A stretch of 64,000 nucleotides of DNA from Streptomyces paludis (GTDB taxonomy: Bacteria; Actinomycetota; Actinomycetes; Streptomycetales; Streptomycetaceae): the NCBI RefSeq assembly GCF_003344965.1, contig NZ_CP031194.1:2976001-3040000 (forward strand). Direction: 5' to 3'. Of the stretch, positions 52,562-62,587 are shown piece by piece; within the stretch, counting starts at the first letter, position 1, and each line of letters begins with the position of its first letter. The position numbers and the translations under genes are program-made. The notes beneath the pieces were generated by a model. It had not been told where the DNA came from. It searched no databases and saw only the letters and a list, made by a program, of their open reading frames with translations.

Positions 52562-53650
52562 ATGAGCGTGTTCATCGACATCACCGGGCTGCCCCAGGAG
52601 CGGATCGCCTTCGGCATCTCGCCGCTGGCCGAGCTGGCCGCCGCCCTGCACGCGCTGTCCGAGCCCGCCCATCACCCCCGGCTGCACGGCTGGACCACCT
52701 CCATATCCGCCACGTTCAAGGCGGAGCTGGCCGAGCGGCTGCACGAGGCGGACTTCCTCTGGCGCGCCGCCCGCGCGGACTTCCTGCTGCCGGCCGTCCC
52801 GCGCGGCACCCTCGCCGAGGAGCTGGACGACCTCGACCAGATGGACGACGAGCGGTATGTCGCCGCCGCGCTGGAGATCTCCTGCGCCAGCCGGTACTGC
52901 GAGGGCGTGCCCTCGCCGCTCGTCGACGCGGCGGCGCGCGGGCGTGCCCTGGACCTGGCGGCGGCGCGCGGCCCGCGCCAGGCCGCGTTCGTCCAGCGCA
53001 TGCTCGACGACCCGCCGGCCGTCCGGGCCTGGATCCGGCGGCTGCTGGAGGAGTGCGACGAGGTGTTCTTCTCGGACACCTGGCGGCGCGCCCGGGTCCA
53101 GCTCGCCGCCGACGCCCGGCACAAGACGGAGCTGCTGCGCCACAAGGGGCTGGCGGAGGCGCTCCAGGCCGCCTCGCCCGCCCTCACGGTCGAGGAGGAC
53201 GGCCTGCGCACCCGGATCGTGGTGGACAAGCTCGGCGCGGGCCGCACCACGGCCGCGGGCTCGTCGCTGACGCTGCTGCCGACCGCCTTCGGCTGGCCGC
53301 ATCTGATGGCCCTGTACACCCCGGGCTGGCAGCCGGTCGTCCAGTATCCGGTGGCCGCCGGTGAGCCGGCCGGCGCCGCCTCGGTCGACACGGTCAGGCT
53401 GCGTCTGGAGGCGGTCGCCCACCCGATGCGGATGCGGCTGTGCCGGCACCTCGCGCGCGGTACGTACACGACGGGCGAGCTGGCCGACGCGAACGGGATC
53501 ACCGCGCCCGAGGTCTCGCGCCATCTCGCCGTCCTGCGGAAGGCGGGGCTGCTGACGACGCGGCGCCGCGGCCGCTATGTGCTGCACCAGCTGGACGTGT
53601 CGGTGGTGGCGCGCCTCGGCAGCGACTTCCTGGAGGGGATGCTGCGCTGA
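52562..53650 (+). CDS. ArsR-type winged-helix regulator with a DUF5937-like N-terminal domain
   Basis: 362 residues. The first 280 form a mostly helical domain (GISPLAELAAALHALSEP, HHPRLHGW) like that of DUF5937 proteins. The C-terminal 80 are an ArsR winged helix: LRLEAVAHPMRMRLCRHLA, YTTGELADANGITAPEVSRH, LAVLRKAGLLTTRRRGRYVL. The ligand is unknown. The ATG at 52562 follows GGGGG closely and begins the conserved SVFIDITGL; an in-frame start ten codons earlier is possible. It is convergent with the TmrB-like gene. Confidence 0.82.
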   Translation: MSVFIDITGLPQERIAFGISPLAELAAALHALSEPAHHPRLHGWTTSISATFKAELAERLHEADFLWRAARADFLLPAVPRGTLAEELDDLDQMDDERYVAAALEISCASRYCEGVPSPLVDAAARGRALDLAAARGPRQAAFVQRMLDDPPAVRAWIRRLLEECDEVFFSDTWRRARVQLAADARHKTELLRHKGLAEALQAASPALTVEEDGLRTRIVVDKLGAGRTTAAGSSLTLLPTAFGWPHLMALYTPGWQPVVQYPVAAGEPAGAASVDTVRLRLEAVAHPMRMRLCRHLARGTYTTGELADANGITAPEVSRHLAVLRKAGLLTTRRRGRYVLHQLDVSVVARLGSDFLEGMLR

Positions 53651-53656
53651 CGGCCG

Positions 53657-53708
53657 GCGGCACATCCGCTCGGTCGGAGGGGACGCTCAGTCGAAGCGGA
53701 TGTGCCGC
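53657..53708. terminator. Inverted repeat between convergent genes, probable terminator
   Basis: A 14-bp arm (GCGGCACATCCGCT) and its complement separated by 24 nt. The right arm includes the last codons of the minus-strand kinase-like gene. Confidence 0.6.
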
Positions 53709-54289
53709 AGCCCGATCCGGATCTGCCGCAGCCGGTGCCGCCGCGGCCCGTAGGTGTTCGGCGCCAGCCGCAGCCCGGCCGACTCCGCGATCCGGTCGGC
53801 GACCCCCGGCAGCGTCAGCCGGTCGGTGTGGAGATGTTCGGCGAACAGCGGGTCCGCCAGGGCGTCCAGGCAGTGGTCCAGTTTCCGTACGGCGAAGCTC
53901 TCCCGCTTGAGCCCGGTGCCCCAGCCGCGCTCGGTCAGCCGGCGCAGTACGGTCGCGCGCTCGGCGAGCAGCGCGAAGTGGCGCACCTCGTGCCCGGCCG
54001 CGCGCAGCCGGCCGATGATCTCCTCGAAGTAGCCGCGGTCGGTCAGCGTCATCGGCGCGATCACCACCCCGGGGTGCTCGCGCAGGGCCAGATCGAGCAC
54101 CTCGTACACGCCCTGCCGCCAGGCGGACAGATCCTGGAAGTCGCCGCGCAGACCGGCCGGGAGCATCCGGTGCAGGCCGAAGCCGACATGCTCCGGGTCG
54201 CAGACGACACTGCCCGGCAGCCTCCGCCGGATCTCGTACGCGGTCTGTGTCTTGCCGCCGCCGAAGGGGCCGTTGATCCACAGGAGCAT
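53687..54289 (-). CDS. P-loop NTPase/kinase of the TmrB (tunicamycin resistance) family
   Basis: 200 residues. The Walker A region is MLLWINGPFGGGKTQTAYEI, and CDPEHVGFGLHRMLP follows. This pair closely parallels Bacillus TmrB, an ATP-binding protein that confers tunicamycin resistance. LIVAPMTL-like strands and LRRLTERGWGTGLKRE complete a small-kinase fold. The ATG starts 5 nt after the response regulator stop, so it belongs to the sensor kinase/regulator operon. Whether it protects against a nucleoside antibiotic is untested. Tail ends in a basic stretch. Confidence 0.8.
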   Translation of the reverse strand: MLLWINGPFGGGKTQTAYEIRRRLPGSVVCDPEHVGFGLHRMLPAGLRGDFQDLSAWRQGVYEVLDLALREHPGVVIAPMTLTDRGYFEEIIGRLRAAGHEVRHFALLAERATVLRRLTERGWGTGLKRESFAVRKLDHCLDALADPLFAEHLHTDRLTLPGVADRIAESAGLRLAPNTYGPRRHRLRQIRIGLRHIRFD

Positions 54290-54293
54290 GGGC

Positions 54294-54968
54294 TCAGCGT
54301 GCCGTACCGCCGCCCGCCCGCACCAGTCCGGTCTCGTACGCGAGGACGACGACCTGGACGCGGTCGCGCAGGCCGAGCTTGGTGAGGATCCGGCCGACAT
54401 GGGTCTTCACGGTCGCCTCGGAGAGGACGAGCCGGCCCGCGATCTCGCCGTTCGACAGCCCCTGCGCGACCAGCAGCAGCACCTCGCGCTCGCGGGCGGT
54501 CAGCCGGCCGATCTCCTGGTTCTGCGGCTGCGCGCCGCCCGGCAGCAGGGGCGCGAAGCGGTTGAGGAGTCGGCGGGTGGTGGACGGGGCGACGACGGCG
54601 TCGCCGCTGTGCACGGAGCGGATCGCGGTCAGCAGCTCGGCCGGCGGCACGTCCTTCAGCATGAAGCCGCTGGCCCCGGCCTTGAGCCCGGAGAACGCGT
54701 ACTCGTCCAGGTCGAAGGTGGTCAGGATGAGCACCTTCGGGGCGTCGGGCTGCGCGCAGATCCGCCGGGTGGCCTCGACCCCGTCCAGACGCGGCATCCG
54801 GACGTCCATCAGGACGACGTCCACCGCCGTGGCGCGGAGGTTCTCGATCGCCTCCGCGCCGTCCCCGGCCTCCGCGACGACCTCCATGTCCGGCTGCGCG
54901 GCCAGCACCATACGGAAACCGGTGCGCAGGAGCACCTGATCGTCGACGAGCATCACGCGGATCGACAT
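54294..54968 (-). CDS. NarL/LuxR-family response regulator
   Basis: 224 residues. The receiver has acidic VDDQ, phospho-Asp in [16 protein letters not shown], Thr in LILTTFD and Lys in MLKDVPP. The LuxR helix-turn-helix is [20 protein letters not shown], then [13 protein letters not shown]. It is encoded 58 nt after its partner histidine kinase and directly before the TmrB-like gene. Target genes unknown. Confidence 0.93.
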   Translation of the reverse strand: MSIRVMLVDDQVLLRTGFRMVLAAQPDMEVVAEAGDGAEAIENLRATAVDVVLMDVRMPRLDGVEATRRICAQPDAPKVLILTTFDLDEYAFSGLKAGASGFMLKDVPPAELLTAIRSVHSGDAVVAPSTTRRLLNRFAPLLPGGAQPQNQEIGRLTAREREVLLLVAQGLSNGEIAGRLVLSEATVKTHVGRILTKLGLRDRVQVVVLAYETGLVRAGGGTAR

Positions 54969-55026
54969 ACGGGGAGTCCTGTCCAGTAGAGCGGCGGGGG
55001 GAAGAGGGAAGGAACCAGGGAGGCGG

Positions 55027-56226
55027 CTAGGAAGCGGATTTCAGGGGCAGCAGCGCGCTGATCCGGAAGCCGCCGCCCGGCCGCGGTCCGGCGTCCAGCG
55101 TGCCGCCGACCATACCGATCCGCTCCCGCATTCCGATGAGCCCGTGCCCCCTGCCGTCGGCGCCGCCGTCCTCGTACAGCTCGTGCGTCGCGCCCCGGCC
55201 GTCGTCCTCGACGAGCAGCCCGAGCCCGTCGTCGAAGTAGACGAGCCGCACACTGGCACCGACATCGGGGCCGCCGTGCTTGCGGCTGTTGGTGAGGGCC
55301 TCCTGCACGATGCGGTACGCGGTCAGCTCCACGCCGCTGGGCAGCGGGCGCGGGGTGCCCTCGATCCGGAAGTCCACGGTGAGACCGGCCTCCCGCACCT
55401 TCTCGACCAGGTCCTCGATCTGGCCGACGTCCGGCTGCGGTACGTACCCGTCGCTGTCCTCGGCGTCACCGGTGCGCAGGACGCCGAGCAGCCGGCGCAT
55501 CTCCGCGAGGGCCTGCCGGCCGGTGGTCGAGATGGTCTCCAGCGCCTGCTTGGCCTGGTCGGGGGCGGCGTCCAGGACGTACGCGGCGCCGTCCGCCTGG
55601 ACGACCATCACCGAGACGTTGTGGGCGACGACATCGTGCAACTCGCGGGCGATCCTGGCGCGTTCGGCGGCGACCGCGACCTTCGCCTCGGCCTCGCGCT
55701 CCTTCTCCAGCCGGGTGGCGCGCTCCTCCAGCTGGTCGAAGTAGGCGCGGCGGGTACGGAGCGAGTCGCCGAGCACCCAGGCGAGTACGAACGGCACGGT
55801 CATCACGACGGTGAAGAAGACCCGGCCCGCCGTGCCGGACTCCGGCAGGGGCCAGCGCAATTGGGAGACCGGTGTGGCGGCCACCCCGCCGGCGAGCGCG
55901 AGCCGGGAGACCCAGCGCGGTCCGCCCTGTCCGGCGACGGTGTAGATGATCACCAGCATCGCGAAGTCGGCCGGATTGGGCTCGATGTCGAACGCCACCT
56001 GACCGACACCGATCACCCCCGCGCCCAGCAGCATCGTCCCGGGCGCGCGGCGGCGCAGCGCCACGGTCAGGCTGAGCAGCAGCACCGCGGCCATGGCGGC
56101 CAGCCGCACCGCCGCTCCCGTGTTCTCCCTGACCACCCACAACAGGGAGAACCCGAAGAGCAGGACAGCCCAGAAACTGTCGACGCCCGTCGGGTGTCTG
56201 CGGAGAAAGTCGTAGAAGCGCTGCAC
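55027..56226 (-). CDS. Sensor histidine kinase (HisKA_3 / NarX-like)
   Basis: 399 residues. About five N-terminal membrane helices ([24 protein letters not shown] and others) precede a coiled stretch ([18 protein letters not shown]). The H-box is [20 protein letters not shown] and the ATPase has EDDGRG and [16 protein letters not shown]. No large extracellular domain, so it may sense through the membrane, like many Streptomyces kinases next to resistance genes. GTG start. It heads an operon with the response regulator and the TmrB-like gene. Confidence 0.92.
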   Translation of the reverse strand: MQRFYDFLRRHPTGVDSFWAVLLFGFSLLWVVRENTGAAVRLAAMAAVLLLSLTVALRRRAPGTMLLGAGVIGVGQVAFDIEPNPADFAMLVIIYTVAGQGGPRWVSRLALAGGVAATPVSQLRWPLPESGTAGRVFFTVVMTVPFVLAWVLGDSLRTRRAYFDQLEERATRLEKEREAEAKVAVAAERARIARELHDVVAHNVSVMVVQADGAAYVLDAAPDQAKQALETISTTGRQALAEMRRLLGVLRTGDAEDSDGYVPQPDVGQIEDLVEKVREAGLTVDFRIEGTPRPLPSGVELTAYRIVQEALTNSRKHGGPDVGASVRLVYFDDGLGLLVEDDGRGATHELYEDGGADGRGHGLIGMRERIGMVGGTLDAGPRPGGGFRISALLPLKSAS

Positions 56227-56322
56227 GTAACCCAGCGTAGGGAGGGGGGAACGGGGGACGGGTCAACCGGAGGGTCGATCCGGTCGGCGGAAGCGTACTC
56301 CCCAAGGTGGAGACTTGGTGCC

Positions 56323-57444
56323 GTGGTGGATGAGCTGACGCACAGGACGGGCCGGCACGCGCACCGGAACGCGGGCGGTGACCGGCCGCCCGGGCGCGCG
56401 CTCACCTGGCGTACGGCGGCCGAGGCCGCGCTGTACGGCCCGGGCGGCTTCTATCTGCGTCCCGAGGGCCCCGCGGGTCACTTCCGTACCTCGGTGCACG
56501 CCTCCCGGCTCTTCGCCGCCGCCGTCGCCCGGCTGCTGGCCGGGACCGCCCGGGAGCTGGACACCGACGAGATCGCCGTCGTGGACCTGGGCGCGGGCCG
56601 CGGCGAACTGCTGACCGGGATCCTGGCCGCGCTCCCCCCGGGCCTCACCGTGCGCCCGTACGCCGTCGAACGCGCCGCGCGCCCCCCGGGCCTCGATCCG
56701 CGCGTCGAGTGGCTGGCCGAGCCCCCGGCCGGGGTCCGCGGGCTGCTGTTCGCGAACGAGTGGCTGGACAACGTACCGCTGGATGTCGCGGAGACGGACC
56801 GGGACGGCGTCGTACGGTACGTCCTGGTCCGGCCGGACGGTGCCGAGGAGCCGGGCGAGCCGGTCCGGGGCGCGGACGCCGCCTGGCTGGAGCGCTGGTG
56901 GCCGCCGGGCGGTCCCGGCACGCGCGCGGAGATCGGCCGGCCGCGCGACGAGGCGTGGGCGGCGGCCGTCGCGACGCTGGAGCGCGGGCTCGCGGTCGCC
57001 GTCGACTACGCGCACACCCGGGACGGCCGGCCGGCCTTCGGCACCCTGACCGGCTTCCGCGCGGGGCGCGAGGTGCGGCCCGTACCGGACGGTTCGTGCG
57101 ACCTGACCGCCCATGTGGCGCTGGATTCCTGCGCGTTCGCGGGTACGGGCACGGGCGCGGGTACGGGCACGGGCGCGGGTACGGGTACGGGTACGGGCAC
57201 AGGCGCGCCCGCCGAGCTGCTCACCCAGCGCGAGGCGCTGCGCCGGCTCGGGGTGAGCGGCGCGCGCCCGCCGCTCCCGCTCGCCGCCACCGACCCCGCC
57301 GGGTACGTACGCGCGCTGGCGGCGGCCGGCGAGGCGGCCGAGCTGACCGCGCGCGGCGGCCTGGGGGACTTCGGCTGGCTGGTGCAGCCCGTCGGGACCG
57401 CTCCGAGTGGGCCGGGCGGCGCTCTGCGAGACTGTGGCGCATGA
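56323..57444 (+). CDS. SAM-dependent methyltransferase, NDUFAF7/MidA (DUF185) type
   Basis: 373 residues. [14 protein letters not shown] and [13 protein letters not shown] match the family's N-terminal EAALYDPxxGYY and F-T-x-E-x-S region. [16 protein letters not shown] is the SAM motif, and [16 protein letters not shown] matches the family's ANExxDxLPV. NDUFAF7 methylates an arginine of the complex I subunit NDUFS2, which is the NuoD homologue. Here the gene overlaps an orphan nuoD by 4 nt, which strongly suggests the same pairing. A Gly-Thr hexamer repeat near residue 285 is an insertion. GTG start with AAGGTGGAG upstream. Confidence 0.8.
   Translation: MVDELTHRTGRHAHRNAGGDRPPGRALTWRTAAEAALYGPGGFYLRPEGPAGHFRTSVHASRLFAAAVARLLAGTARELDTDEIAVVDLGAGRGELLTGILAALPPGLTVRPYAVERAARPPGLDPRVEWLAEPPAGVRGLLFANEWLDNVPLDVAETDRDGVVRYVLVRPDGAEEPGEPVRGADAAWLERWWPPGGPGTRAEIGRPRDEAWAAAVATLERGLAVAVDYAHTRDGRPAFGTLTGFRAGREVRPVPDGSCDLTAHVALDSCAFAGTGTGAGTGTGAGTGTGTGTGAPAELLTQREALRRLGVSGARPPLPLAATDPAGYVRALAAAGEAAELTARGGLGDFGWLVQPVGTAPSGPGGALRDCGA
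57142..57207 (+). repeat. Coding hexanucleotide repeat (GGTACG/GGCACG/GGCGCG)
   Basis: Eleven hexamer units in the methyltransferase, encoding Gly-Thr and Gly-Ala dipeptides. Frame-neutral and similar to the repeat in the Ser/Thr kinase. Confidence 0.75.
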
Positions 57445-58598
57445 CGGAGACGACCCCCACCCGGACGACGGTCGGCATCGGCGGCGCGGCGGAGAGCACC
57501 GACATGGTGCTCAACATCGGCCCGCAGCACCCTTCCACGCACGGTGTGCTCCGGCTGCGCCTCGTGCTGGACGGCGAGGTGATCCGGGAGGCGGAGCCGG
57601 TCATCGGCTATATGCACCGGGGCGCGGAGAAGCTCTTCGAGGCCCGTGACTACCGGCAGATCGTGATGCTCGCCAACCGCCACGACTGGCTGTCGGCGTT
57701 CTCCAACGAGCTGGGTGTGGTGATGGCCGTCGAGCGGATGCTCGGCATGGAGGTGCCCGAGCGCGCGGTCTGGACGCGGACGCTGCTCGCCGAGCTGAAC
57801 CGGGTGCTGAACCATCTGATGTTCCTCGGCTCGTACCCGCTCGAACTGGGCGGTATCACCCCGATGTTCCACGCCTTCCGGGAGCGCGAGGAGCTTCAGT
57901 CGGTGATGGAGGAGATCTCCGGCGGCCGGATGCACTACATGTTCAACCGCGTCGGCGGCCTCAAGGAGGATCTCCCGGCGGGCTGGCTGTCCAGGGCCCG
58001 GCACGCGGTCGCCGAGGTGCGTTCACGGATGGACGTGTACGACCGGCTGGTGCTCGGCAACGAGATCTTCCGGGGCCGTACGCGCGGTATCGGCGCGCTG
58101 TCGCGGGAGGCGGTCCACGCGTACGGGGTGTCCGGGCCGATCGCCCGTGCCTCCGGGGTGGACTTCGACCTGCGCCGCGACGAGCCGTATCTCGCGTACG
58201 GGGAGCTGCTCGGCACGCTGAAGGTGGTGACGCGCGAGGAGGGCGACTGCCTGGCGCGCTTCGAATGCCTGCTGGAGCAGACGCACAACGCGCTGGATCT
58301 GGCGGACGCCTGTCTGGACCGGATCCCGGAGCTGCCGCCGGGGCCGATCAACCAGCGGCTGCCGAAGGTGCTGAAGGCGCCCGAGGGGCACACGTACGCC
58401 TGGACGGAGAACCCGCTCGGGGTGAACGGCTACTACCTGGTGTCGAAGGGCGAGAAGACGCCGTACCGGCTGAAGCTGCGGTCCGCGTCGTTCAACAACA
58501 TCCAGGCGCTGGCCGAGCTGCTGCCCGGGACGCAGGTCTCGGACATGGTGGCGATCCTGGGCTCGCTGTTCTTCGTCGTCGGCGACATCGACAAGTAG
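57441..58598 (+). CDS. nuoD: Orphan NADH-quinone oxidoreductase subunit D (NuoD paralogue)
   Basis: 385 residues, slightly shorter than chain NuoD of a full nuo cluster. The conserved start is [16 protein letters not shown], then [12 protein letters not shown] and the quinone-site region DRLDW equivalent as [13 protein letters not shown]. The C-terminus GDIDK is conserved. No other nuo genes are present in the window. It is translationally coupled to the upstream NDUFAF7-type methyltransferase. It may be an alternative quinone-site subunit or work in another complex. Confidence 0.92.
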   Translation: MTETTPTRTTVGIGGAAESTDMVLNIGPQHPSTHGVLRLRLVLDGEVIREAEPVIGYMHRGAEKLFEARDYRQIVMLANRHDWLSAFSNELGVVMAVERMLGMEVPERAVWTRTLLAELNRVLNHLMFLGSYPLELGGITPMFHAFREREELQSVMEEISGGRMHYMFNRVGGLKEDLPAGWLSRARHAVAEVRSRMDVYDRLVLGNEIFRGRTRGIGALSREAVHAYGVSGPIARASGVDFDLRRDEPYLAYGELLGTLKVVTREEGDCLARFECLLEQTHNALDLADACLDRIPELPPGPINQRLPKVLKAPEGHTYAWTENPLGVNGYYLVSKGEKTPYRLKLRSASFNNIQALAELLPGTQVSDMVAILGSLFFVVGDIDK

Positions 58599-58642
58599 GC
58601 CGTACGTACGGAGGCGTGCATACGGGCCCTACGTACGCGCCC

Positions 58643-59731
58643 TCAGGAGCTGACCGCGCCCCTCAGCCGGCCGAGTTCGAACCGCTCGGTGTCGTCGTGC
58701 GCGGTCAGGTCGATGACCTGGCCGACGCCCCGCTCCTCGGCCTTGCGCCGCTCGGCGAGCGCCTCCTCGCCCACCACATCGGCGAGATCCTCGCGCTCCA
58801 GCGCGGCGGCCGGGACAGCGAGGGTCTCCGGAGCGGGCTCCTCGCCCGGTCCCTCGGCCGATTCCCCGCCCGATTCCCCGGCGGGCTCCTCGCCCGGCTC
58901 CTCGCCGGACTCCTCCTTGGGCCGGCCCTCCGCGCCGAAGAAGTCGAAGCCGCCCTCGGGCCGCACCGGACGGCGCAGCGGGGAGTACGGCACGATCGCG
59001 GACGCCGTCGCGACCCGGGACGCGGGCAGGGCGGGGAGCGCGGGCGCCGGACGGGCGTGCTGCTCGGACTCCGCCGTATCGGCCGCCGCGTGCTTCCCCT
59101 GCTGGTCCTCGGCCTCGATGGCACGCTCCGCCAGGTCGCGCGCGCGGGCCGCCTCCACGGTGCGCCGCGCCTCCTGGGCGGCGGCGTTGCGCAGCAGCTC
59201 GTCCAGCGCGCGGGCGGCGCCGAGATATGCCGCCGTGGTGGGCGCGTTGCCCGTGGTCAGTGCCCGGGGCTCGGCCGCCGCCTCCAGGGCGAGCCGGCGC
59301 CGGCCCTCCAGCGCCGTGGCACGCTCGGTCTCGGCGGTGGCGTAGCGCCGCAGGAGCGCGGCGTGTTCGCCGCGGAGCTTGGCCAGCTCGACGCGCTTGG
59401 CCCGGAGCTTGATGTCGAGCTTGAGGCGCAGTTCGCGCGACTCCTCGACATCGGCCTCCAGTTCGGCCACCCGCTCCTCGGTCTTCCACTGATCGCTCTC
59501 CCGGCCGCGCGCCAGCTCGGCGACACGGCGGCCGGCGCTGCGGTCCCAGCCGCGCATGACGATGGCGCCGCAGACGGCGACGGCCGTCGTCGCGGCGACG
59601 AGTCCACGCAGCACCAGGGGATCCGCGAACAGCCAGGAGCCCGCGGCGAAGAGAACCGCGGCTCCGGCGACCGCCGAGGGCGGCAGAAGCTTGTGGAGGG
59701 GTGGCGAATGGCGGTGGCGTCCACGTGGCAT
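58643..59731 (-). CDS. Membrane-anchored coiled-coil protein of unknown function
   Basis: 362 residues. After a basic start (PRGRHRHSPPLHK) come two helices (AVAGAAVLFAAGSWLFA and LVAATTAVAVCGAIVM), then a long predicted coiled coil (EERVAELEADVEESRELRLK and on). An acidic Glu/Gly/Pro-rich linker (EESGEEPGEEPAGE) leads to a short folded end (HDDTERFELGRLRG). No enzyme motif. A similar protein is found in this context in Streptomyces as I recall. Convergent with nuoD. Confidence 0.75.
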   Translation of the reverse strand: MPRGRHRHSPPLHKLLPPSAVAGAAVLFAAGSWLFADPLVLRGLVAATTAVAVCGAIVMRGWDRSAGRRVAELARGRESDQWKTEERVAELEADVEESRELRLKLDIKLRAKRVELAKLRGEHAALLRRYATAETERATALEGRRRLALEAAAEPRALTTGNAPTTAAYLGAARALDELLRNAAAQEARRTVEAARARDLAERAIEAEDQQGKHAAADTAESEQHARPAPALPALPASRVATASAIVPYSPLRRPVRPEGGFDFFGAEGRPKEESGEEPGEEPAGESGGESAEGPGEEPAPETLAVPAAALEREDLADVVGEEALAERRKAEERGVGQVIDLTAHDDTERFELGRLRGAVSS

Positions 59732-59895
59732 GGCCTGAAATTTACCGCGAGTGCGGACCGAATGGGGCACCGGTCGGACAATCTTTCCCGGTCCGTTGCC
59801 GGGCCCCCTCGGTCCGTCTTCCGTTTCCGCTGGAGAACTCCTTTATGCCTGGTGCGGGTTACCCCGCGGGTTAGCGTGCGACCGCCCGGCGGGGG

Positions 59896-60885
59896 CTACT
59901 TGCCGACCAGACCTTTGCTCTCCAGATACTCCTTGGCGACATCCTGGGGCTTGGCCCGCTCGGCGTCGACCTTCAGGTTCAGCGCGCCGAGATCGGCGGT
60001 CGTCAGAGCGGCGGTCAGCTTGCCCAGAACGTCGGCTATCTCCTGCGAACCGGCGTCCTTGGCATTGACCACCGGCAGGATGTTGTCCGCGTTCTGGAGG
60101 TTCTTGTCGTCCTCCAGCACCACCAGTCCGAAGCTGTCGAGGGTGCCGTCGGTGGTGGTGCTGAGGACCAGTTGGTCGACGCCGTCCTTGACGGCCTGTT
60201 TCGACTGCGGGGTGCCGACGCCCTTGGGGTCGATGCCCGCCACGTCGATGCCGTACGTCTTCTTCAGACCGGGCGCGCAGAACGGCCGTACCTCGCACTC
60301 GTCACCGGCGGCGATCTTCACCTTGATCTTGGACTTGCCGAGGTCGGAAAGGGTCTTGAGGTTGTTCTTCGCCGCGAATTCCTTGCTGACCGCGAAGGCA
60401 TTCTGGTCAACGGCCTGTCCGGCCGGGAGCACCTTCAGCCCGCGCGGCTCGGCGAGCTTCTTCAGCTCGGCGACGGTCGCGTCCGCGTCGCTGGAGGCGA
60501 GCGGCTTGGCCGCCGCCGCGTCGGCGCCGTTCACCTTCGCGTTGAGGAATTCCGTGATCGTCGCGGCGTATTCCGGTACGACGTCGATCTCGCCCTTCTC
60601 CAGGGACGGTTCGTACAGCTCCCGGTTCTTGACCGTCGTGACGGAGGTCGAGTAGCCGGCGTCCGCGAGGATCTGGGCGTACAGCTCGGCCAGGATCTTG
60701 GACTCGGTGAAGGCCGCCGCGCCGATGACGAGCGATTCCTTCCCGCCGGACCCGGACCCTGACCCGGAATCCGAGCCGGCACCGCTCTTGTCCTTCTCCA
60801 GGCTGTCGCCGCCGCACGCGGCGAGCGACGCCGCCAGCGCCACCGCCGCGAGTACCGCACCCGCGGTGCGCGAGGTCTTGCTCAT
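59896..60885 (-). CDS. Glycine betaine/choline-type ABC transporter substrate-binding lipoprotein
   Basis: 329 residues. The signal peptide ends in a lipobox cysteine (LAASLAAC). A Ser/Gly-rich spacer precedes the OpuAC/OpuBC-type domain: IGAAAFTESKILAELYAQIL, GEIDVVPEYAATITEFLN, and DQLVLSTTTDGTLDSFGLVVL. These bind quaternary amines. The start was set at MSKTSRTAG, since the six codons before it have no family support. It is 52 nt downstream of its permease genes. Substrate could be betaine, choline or carnitine. Confidence 0.88.
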   Translation of the reverse strand: MSKTSRTAGAVLAAVALAASLAACGGDSLEKDKSGAGSDSGSGSGSGGKESLVIGAAAFTESKILAELYAQILADAGYSTSVTTVKNRELYEPSLEKGEIDVVPEYAATITEFLNAKVNGADAAAAKPLASSDADATVAELKKLAEPRGLKVLPAGQAVDQNAFAVSKEFAAKNNLKTLSDLGKSKIKVKIAAGDECEVRPFCAPGLKKTYGIDVAGIDPKGVGTPQSKQAVKDGVDQLVLSTTTDGTLDSFGLVVLEDDKNLQNADNILPVVNAKDAGSQEIADVLGKLTAALTTADLGALNLKVDAERAKPQDVAKEYLESKGLVGK

Positions 60886-60937
60886 GATGTCCACCATCTC
60901 CAAGAAGCCGAAAGGTCGGTCGTCACGCGGTCGTGCA

Positions 60938-61696
60938 TCACGCGGTCGTACGGGCGGGGTCCTTACGGGCAGGATCCTGAGCGGCGGGATCCTTACGGGC
61001 GGGGGCCGCCGGGGCGCCGGCCGCGGGGGCCCGGCGCGCCGCGGCCGGGCCGATCAGCCGGTCCAGCAGAAGCAGCGCCCCTTCGACCAGCAGCGCGAGC
61101 AGCGCGACGAGCAGGGCGCCCGCGACCACCTGCGGGGTGTTGTACGTGTTGAAGCCGGCGGTGATGATCCGGCCGAGCCCGCCCTGCCCGACCATCGCCG
61201 CGATCGTCGCCGTGGCCACCACCTGGACGGAGGCGGAGCGCAGACCGGTCATGACCAGGGGATGGGCGAGGGGCAGCTCCACCCGCAGGAAGAGCTGCCA
61301 CCCGGACATCCCCATCCCCCGGGCCGCCTCCACCACCGCGCGGTCCACCTCGGCCATCCCCACATACGCGTTGGTCAGCAGGGGCGGTACGGCGAAGAGC
61401 ACCAGCGCGATGACGGTGGGCACCGAGCCCGAGTTGCGCAGCGGCGAGACCATGAAGAGCGCGAGCACGGCGAAGACGGGAACGGCCCGGCCCACATTGG
61501 AGATATTGATCGCGACGGCGCCGCCCCGGCCGAGGTGCCCCAGGAAGAACGCCACGGGCAGGGCGATCGCGCAGGCGATGAGGAGCGCCGTCGCGCTGAC
61601 GGTCACATGCTCCTGGAGGCGGTGCCACACCCCGCCGTCCCCCACCCAGTGGCCGGCCGTCGCCAGCCAGGTCCACGCCTCCCCCAGCACGCCCAT
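60938..61696 (-). CDS. Glycine betaine/choline ABC permease (second)
   Basis: 252 residues of the OpuBB/OpuBD-like BinpDT permease family with about five helices. The EAA-type loop is VEAARGMGMSGWQLFLRVELP. An Ala/Pro/Arg-rich cytosolic tail of about 30 residues contains repeated KDPA units. It starts 2 nt after the upstream permease and pairs with it in the membrane. Confidence 0.9.
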   Translation of the reverse strand: MGVLGEAWTWLATAGHWVGDGGVWHRLQEHVTVSATALLIACAIALPVAFFLGHLGRGGAVAINISNVGRAVPVFAVLALFMVSPLRNSGSVPTVIALVLFAVPPLLTNAYVGMAEVDRAVVEAARGMGMSGWQLFLRVELPLAHPLVMTGLRSASVQVVATATIAAMVGQGGLGRIITAGFNTYNTPQVVAGALLVALLALLVEGALLLLDRLIGPAAARRAPAAGAPAAPARKDPAAQDPARKDPARTTA

Positions 61697-61698
61697 GG

Positions 61699-62445
61699 TC
61701 AGCCCACCGCCCCGGCCGACGCGGGCGCCGTGTCGCCCGTACGCGTCTTGTCGCCCTTACGCCCCGTGTCGCGCGGCGTCCGTATCCGGGTCCAGGGTGT
61801 CAGCAGCCGCTGGACGCCGAGCAGCAGCAGATCGGCGGCCACGGCGAGCAGCACACAGAGCACCGAGGCCGCCAGCACCTGTGCCTTGAAGAAGTTCTGG
61901 AGGGCGTCGTCAATGAGATTGCCGAGCCCGCCGCGGCCGACGATCGAGCCGATCGTCGTCAGCGCGACCGTCGACACCGTCGCTATCCGCAGGCCGGCCA
62001 TCAGCGCGGGCAGCGCGAGCGGCAACTCGACCTCCCAGAGCAGCCGGCCCGGGCCGTACCCCATCCCGCGGGCCGCTTCCCTGGCCTCTTCCGGAACGGA
62101 ATCCAGCCCCGCCAAGATGTTTCGCACGAGAATGGTGAGTGAATACAGGACCAACCCCGTGATCACCAGTCCGGCGGAGAGTCCGAACAGCGGCAGCAGC
62201 AGCGAGAACATCGCGAGTGAAGGAATCGTGTAGAGCAGGGTGGTCAACCCGAGGACCGGTCCCGCGAATACCGGTCTGCTCCGGGCCAGCAGCGCCAGCG
62301 GAAAGGCCACCAGGAGACCGATGGCGACCGAGACCGCCGTGATCCACACATGCTGGACCGTCGCGTCCGTCAGCTCCTGGCCGCGCGAGCGGAGATATTC
62401 CCCGCAGATCCAGTCGTTCGCCGCCAGACATCCACGTGTGCTCAT
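61699..62445 (-). CDS. Glycine betaine/choline ABC permease (first)
   Basis: 248 residues, about five helices. The EAA loop is AREAARGMGYGPGRLLWEVE. It begins CLAANDWICGEYLRSR, typical of the OpuBB N-terminus with an extracellular start. With the next permease and the lipoprotein it forms the membrane part of an osmoprotectant importer. The ATPase is divergent, 142 nt upstream, so the promoter lies between. Confidence 0.9.
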   Translation of the reverse strand: MSTRGCLAANDWICGEYLRSRGQELTDATVQHVWITAVSVAIGLLVAFPLALLARSRPVFAGPVLGLTTLLYTIPSLAMFSLLLPLFGLSAGLVITGLVLYSLTILVRNILAGLDSVPEEAREAARGMGYGPGRLLWEVELPLALPALMAGLRIATVSTVALTTIGSIVGRGGLGNLIDDALQNFFKAQVLAASVLCVLLAVAADLLLLGVQRLLTPWTRIRTPRDTGRKGDKTRTGDTAPASAGAVG

Positions 62446-62587
62446 CCCTTCCCACCTCCCCCGTTCTTCTCGCGTACGACCCTATCCCCGACCACTGACA
62501 ATCGCGGAGGGCCGCCACATTCCAGCAACATGGCCTTCACACGAACCGCCGTACACCGCCCGCGCATCGCCCGCACAATGGGGAGTC

